Part shown: one piece after another, positions 5,428 through 8,600 of the stretch
Layout: each line of letters starts with the position of its first letter
How positions within the stretch are numbered: position 1 is the stretch's first letter
Source of the DNA: UBA4416 sp044340865
Lineage (GTDB): Bacteria; Bacteroidota; Bacteroidia; B-17B0; Aurantibacillaceae
Direction of reading: 5' to 3'
Length of the DNA stretch: 8,600 nt
Assembly (NCBI GenBank): GCA_044340865.1
Contig: JBIISW010000109.1
Coordinates: forward strand, 1-8,600
Program-made: the position numbers and the translations under genes
The notes under the pieces: model-generated
The model's database searches: none
Told to the model about the DNA's origin: nothing
Seen by the model: the letters and a program-made list of their open reading frames with translations, nothing else

Positions 5428-6924
5428 ATGCAATATAATTTTATTCTTAATGATTTTGTAAATGTATCATTAAATAACCATGAGCCCTTTATTGTAGGTA
5501 CCGACAAGACATTATCATTTAATGAGGTACATGAAAACTTTAATAAACTAAAAACATTATTTAAAAGTTTAGAATACGATAAAAACAAACCAATTATTAT
5601 TTACGGCGAGAAACAGGCTAATTTCCCTGTTGCTATTCTTGTCATGTTGCATCTTAATATACCTTATGTAAGTATCGATGCTATATTTCCTGAAAATCGA
5701 ATAAAGTCTATTCAAGAAACTACAAATGCCTGCGGTTTTATTAACTTAACAAATAACGAACTAAATTTAGACTGTACTATTTTTATTGATAAAGAATTTA
5801 ATCTTATTAAAAATAATGAAACTTCAGTACCTAAAGAAATAGATTTAAGCATTGAAAACCTAAGCTACGTATTATTTACATCTGGCAGTACAGGTGTGCC
5901 CAAAGGAGTTAAAATCACACGAAAATCTCTGAATAATTTTTTAGATTGGTACCTTACTTGGCCAATTTTGAAAAAGGACAATGTCTATATGAATCAGGCT
6001 ACATTTAGTTTTGATGTATATTGGTGTGATTTTTTTGGTGCATTCCATTTTGGTTCGTTACTTGTATTAAATGATTTAAAGATATTAAAAACACCAGATT
6101 TGTTTTTAGAGCGATTTAAAAATAATTTAGCTACAACACTATTTTGTACACCTTCTTTTATAAATATGTACTTAACATTGCCATCATTCAACCAATCTAA
6201 TTATCCAAGCTTTAAACATATCTGTCTAATTGGGGAAGATTTACCATCAGTTACAGTCAAAAAATTACGAAAAGCCTTTCCTGATTTGAAAATTATAAAT
6301 TCATACGGGCCAACAGAAACAACCTGTGTAATTACCTATATAGAAATAACAGATGATATTTTAAATAGTAATAAAAGTTTACCTATTGGCTATTGCAAAC
6401 CGGACAGCGAGATTATTATTGATAATATAGATAAAAATCCAAGTGTCGAAGGTGAGATAATCATTGGCGGAGATAATGTATCAATTGGTTATTGCAATAG
6501 GGAAGATTTAAATAAAGAAAAGTATTTTATATTAAACGGAAAACGTGCTTATAGAACAGGTGACTTAGGTTATTTTAAAGAAAATGTTCTTTATTTTACT
6601 GGAAGGATTGATAATCAAATAAAATTAAATGGCTACCGTATTGAACTCGATGAAATAACCAACGTATTATTGAAATATCCCGAGATATCTAATGCAGCGG
6701 TTATCCCATTAAAAGCTGGTAATGTGGTAAAAAAAATAGTAGCATATGTATCTTTTAAGATCAATGTTAATTTTGATGTAAACGATGTGCTTAAAAAATA
6801 TCTACAAGAATATATTCCGGTTTATATGGTGCCATCTGAAATTATATTACTTGATGAATTACCACTTAATACAAATTATAAAACAGATAAAAAAGTGTTG
6901 TTAGATTTATATTTAAATAGATAA
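5428..6924 (+). CDS. dltA: DltA-like amino-acid:carrier-protein ligase (adenylation domain)
   Basis: This 498-residue stand-alone adenylation enzyme has the length of DltA, which uses ATP to activate D-alanine and loads it on DltC in the cytoplasm. Core motifs in order are F-T-S-G-S-T-G-V-P-K-G-V (150-161, phosphate loop), F-S-F-D (193-196, with Asp196 expected to bind the amino group of the substrate), N-S-Y-G-P-T-E-T-T (291-299), Y-R-T-G-D-L (375-380), G-R-I-D-N-Q-I-K-L-N-G-Y-R (392-404) and the C-terminal catalytic Lys485 in N-T-N-Y-K-T-D. At the position where DltA has the cysteine that favours D-alanine (C269 in Bacillus cereus, in F-C-G-E) this protein reads L-I-G-E with Ile268; a Cys lies two residues earlier. 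Substrate identity is therefore uncertain: an amino acid is likely because Asp196 is kept, but D-Ala, L-Ala, Gly or beta-Ala are all conceivable. No condensation or thioesterase domain is attached, which argues against a peptide synthetase. Confidence 0.9.
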   Translation: MQYNFILNDFVNVSLNNHEPFIVGTDKTLSFNEVHENFNKLKTLFKSLEYDKNKPIIIYGEKQANFPVAILVMLHLNIPYVSIDAIFPENRIKSIQETTNACGFINLTNNELNLDCTIFIDKEFNLIKNNETSVPKEIDLSIENLSYVLFTSGSTGVPKGVKITRKSLNNFLDWYLTWPILKKDNVYMNQATFSFDVYWCDFFGAFHFGSLLVLNDLKILKTPDLFLERFKNNLATTLFCTPSFINMYLTLPSFNQSNYPSFKHICLIGEDLPSVTVKKLRKAFPDLKIINSYGPTETTCVITYIEITDDILNSNKSLPIGYCKPDSEIIIDNIDKNPSVEGEIIIGGDNVSIGYCNREDLNKEKYFILNGKRAYRTGDLGYFKENVLYFTGRIDNQIKLNGYRIELDEITNVLLKYPEISNAAVIPLKAGNVVKKIVAYVSFKINVNFDVNDVLKKYLQEYIPVYMVPSEIILLDELPLNTNYKTDKKVLLDLYLNR

Positions 6925-6929
6925 GCTTA

Positions 6930-8171
6930 TTGTCGAAACTTAAATCCATATATCACCAGTTTGGTTTCAATATACCATTACTCATTGCATTTTTTTTGCC
7001 TTTTGGTATTAATTATGCTGTATTTATATTAATATGGTCAGTTTGTTTTTTTTCATTTGATAATGTAAGAATAGGATTCAAAGCCATATTAAAAAACAAA
7101 TGGACTTTTATACTAATTGGTTTTTTTCTGCTACATGTTGTGGGTTATTTTTTTTCAGAGAATAAATCAGCCGCACTTTCAGCTGTTGAAATCAAACTCT
7201 GTTTTTTAGCTTTTCCAATTTTGTTTTTCGGATCCCATTTTAGTCATACACATGTCAAAAAAATAGTCATTTCATTTGTATCTGGATGTATGTTGGTTTC
7301 TTTTTTGTGCATTTTTAGGGCTTGTTACCTATACTTTTTCGAAGATACGAATGCCTTTTTTTATTCTGATTTTTCTTATTTTATACATCCAAGTTATATG
7401 GCTATGTATTTAGTATTTGCCTTATTAATAGTTATGTTATTTTATAAAAATTGGTTGGCTCATCTTCAATTTTTGCATGTTAAATTAGGATTTATTGCGG
7501 TTATATTTTTAGGGACTATATTCTTGTGTTCATCAAAAATGGGGCTACTGACAGTTTTTATATTGTTACCAACTACATTCAGTGTTTTATTATTTAACAG
7601 TGGTTATAAAAAAACTATTATTGGTTTAGTAATAGCATCCATAGTTTTAGTATCGGTTGCTTATAAATTATTTCCAACTCCTTTTAATCGTTTTCAAACA
7701 GCAATTAACGTCACAAAAGCTTCTCAAACTATTGATAAAACTGATGCTGAAAGTACGGCAGTTCGTATTCTAATATGGAAAGAGTCTATCAAATTAATTC
7801 AGAATAACTTTTGGTTCGGAACAACGGCTGGTGATGTTAATGATAAATTAATTGAATCTTACGAAAAAGAAGGTTTATCAGGTGCTTTGGCTAAAAAGCT
7901 AAATGCCCATAATCAATTTTTACAAACATTTATTGGCACAGGTTTTATTGGATTTGTCTTACTTATTCTGATGACGGTCTTTTTAATTGTTTATAGTTTT
8001 ATTAAAAAAAACTATATTCTTATGTTATTAAGTATACTCATTTCACTTAATTTTATGGTTGAATCCATGCTACAAACTCAGGCCGGATTCACGTTTTTTA
8101 CATTTTTCTTATGCCTCATTTTAAAGTATAATTTAAAAGAAGTTTCTGAATATAAAAATATAACAAAATAA
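6930..8171 (+). CDS. O-antigen ligase/polymerase family membrane protein (WaaL/Wzy)
   Basis: This 413-residue protein has about eleven hydrophobic segments and one large periplasmic loop (about residues 245-330), the layout of the Wzy_C family, which includes O-antigen ligases and repeat-unit polymerases acting at the periplasmic face. Typical marks are H-P-S-Y-M-A-M-Y (153-160), the loop motif R-I-L-I-W-K-E-S (279-286) followed by W-F-G-T-T-A-G-D (295-302), and A-H-N-Q-F-L-Q (326-332) just before the next helix, which contains the His conserved in the family. V-E-S-M-L-Q-T-Q-A-G (377-386) in the last part is also common. The start is TTG at 6930, five bases after the dltA-like stop; the first in-frame ATG is over 100 codons downstream and would cut off several helices. 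Sequence alone does not separate ligase from polymerase. Sharing an operon with the Dlt-like genes suggests that the polymer it handles is what becomes acylated. Confidence 0.85.
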   Translation: MSKLKSIYHQFGFNIPLLIAFFLPFGINYAVFILIWSVCFFSFDNVRIGFKAILKNKWTFILIGFFLLHVVGYFFSENKSAALSAVEIKLCFLAFPILFFGSHFSHTHVKKIVISFVSGCMLVSFLCIFRACYLYFFEDTNAFFYSDFSYFIHPSYMAMYLVFALLIVMLFYKNWLAHLQFLHVKLGFIAVIFLGTIFLCSSKMGLLTVFILLPTTFSVLLFNSGYKKTIIGLVIASIVLVSVAYKLFPTPFNRFQTAINVTKASQTIDKTDAESTAVRILIWKESIKLIQNNFWFGTTAGDVNDKLIESYEKEGLSGALAKKLNAHNQFLQTFIGTGFIGFVLLILMTVFLIVYSFIKKNYILMLLSILISLNFMVESMLQTQAGFTFFTFFLCLILKYNLKEVSEYKNITK

Positions 8172-8173
8172 GT

Positions 8174-8600
8174 ATGATTCCTTTCTCGCCACCACGTATA
8201 GATGATAAAATAATTGATGAAGTAACAGCTGCCTTAAAATCAGGATGGATTACAACTGGTCCACGTACAAAATTGTTCGAAAAAAAAATAACAGAATACT
8301 GTGGAAATAAATCAACGTTATGCTTGAATTCAGCAACAGCTGGTTTAGAAATTATGTTACGTTGGTTTGGAGTAGGGCCTGGCGATGAAGTTATTTTACC
8401 AGCGTATACTTATTCAGCTACTGCTAATGTTATCATTCATTGTGGAGCAATACCTGTTTTTGTAGATGTTAATTCCAATGATTTTAATATTAATGTGTCT
8501 AATATTGAAAAATCAATTACATCAAAAACAAAAGTGATTATGCCTGTTGATTTTGCTGGATATCCTTGTGATTATAATGAAATTAATGAATTGGTAATTA
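8174..8600 (+). CDS. DegT/DnrJ/EryC1/StrS sugar aminotransferase, N-terminal part
   Basis: The first 142 codons of a PLP-dependent nucleotide-sugar aminotransferase are present; the gene runs off the right edge. The start motif M-I-P-F-S-P-P, then W-I-T-T-G-P (25-30), the cofactor-binding N-S-A-T-A-G-L (52-58, equivalent to S-G-T-A-A-L), G-D-E-V-I-L-P-A-Y-T-Y (70-80), P-V-F-V-D-V (94-99) and P-V-D-F-A-G-Y-P-C-D (124-133) are all family hallmarks. The Lys that binds PLP lies beyond the window. Such enzymes make 4-amino or 3-amino deoxy sugars for O-antigens and glycans (PglE, WbpE, PseC types); the exact product cannot be told from this part. The ATG is two bases after the preceding stop, so it belongs to the same operon. 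An amino sugar made here could in principle be the site of N-acylation, but this is speculative. Confidence 0.9.
   Translation, partial: MIPFSPPRIDDKIIDEVTAALKSGWITTGPRTKLFEKKITEYCGNKSTLCLNSATAGLEIMLRWFGVGPGDEVILPAYTYSATANVIIHCGAIPVFVDVNSNDFNINVSNIEKSITSKTKVIMPVDFAGYPCDYNEINELVI

Noticed and set aside
5994..6191. Minus-strand open frame of 65 codons inside the DltA-like gene
   Set aside because: It is fully covered by the adenylation domain on the other strand and shows no family signature or promoter of its own.
5428..6924. Non-ribosomal peptide synthetase remnant
   Set aside because: The adenylation protein has the full length and boundaries of DltA and sits with DltB, C, D and X-like partners, with no condensation or thioesterase domain nearby.
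1..8600. CRISPR arrays, insertion sequences, attachment sites or phage genes
   Set aside because: No spaced direct repeats, transposase or integrase motifs or terminal inverted repeats were found.

Overview
The window looks like chromosomal DNA of a Gram-negative Bacteroidetes bacterium, most likely a member of the Flavobacteriaceae. The sequence is strongly AT-rich. No Shine-Dalgarno-like sequence stands out before the starts, and TTG start codons are frequent. One clear TAnnTTTG promoter element of the Bacteroidetes type (TACCTTTG, 2707-2714) is present. The gene content is that of a cell-surface polysaccharide (O-antigen or capsule) locus.

Left part (1-2112, + strand): a WbmS/NodB-type polysaccharide-deacetylase-like protein (1-810) is followed by a WbuB-type GT4 glycosyltransferase (886-2112). 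Both fit a polysaccharide cluster that began before the window. A 190-base AT-rich gap with one weak inverted repeat separates them from panD.

Middle: panD (2303-2653, - strand) encodes aspartate 1-decarboxylase with its self-cleavage site and active-site residues intact. It is divergent from the next gene and stands alone between the two polysaccharide gene groups.

Right part (2740-8600, + strand): this is one tightly packed transcription unit. Its first five genes form a complete Dlt-type acylation system: carrier protein (DltC-like), membrane-anchored acyltransferase (DltD-like), a 45-residue DltX-like microprotein (4154-4291), an MBOAT protein (DltB-like) and an amino-acid adenylating ligase (DltA-like), in the order C-D-X-B-A. 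In Gram-positive bacteria this set moves D-alanine from the cytoplasm onto teichoic acids. Inferred working scheme here: the ligase activates an amino acid and loads it on the carrier, the MBOAT protein passes it across the membrane to the C-terminal tyrosine of the microprotein (last six residues F-V-Y-A-Q-F), and the DltD-like enzyme moves it to an outer polymer. Flavobacteria are not known to make teichoic acids. The next genes, an O-antigen ligase/polymerase-family protein (6930-8171) and a DegT-family sugar aminotransferase (8174 to the window end), suggest that the acceptor is the polysaccharide made by this locus.

The system departs from textbook Dlt proteins at informative places. The normally invariant catalytic MBOAT histidine reads as Asn (N306). 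The D-alanine-selecting cysteine position of DltA reads as Ile (I268). The Asp of the carrier DSL motif reads as Ser. The acyl group and acceptor are therefore open questions.
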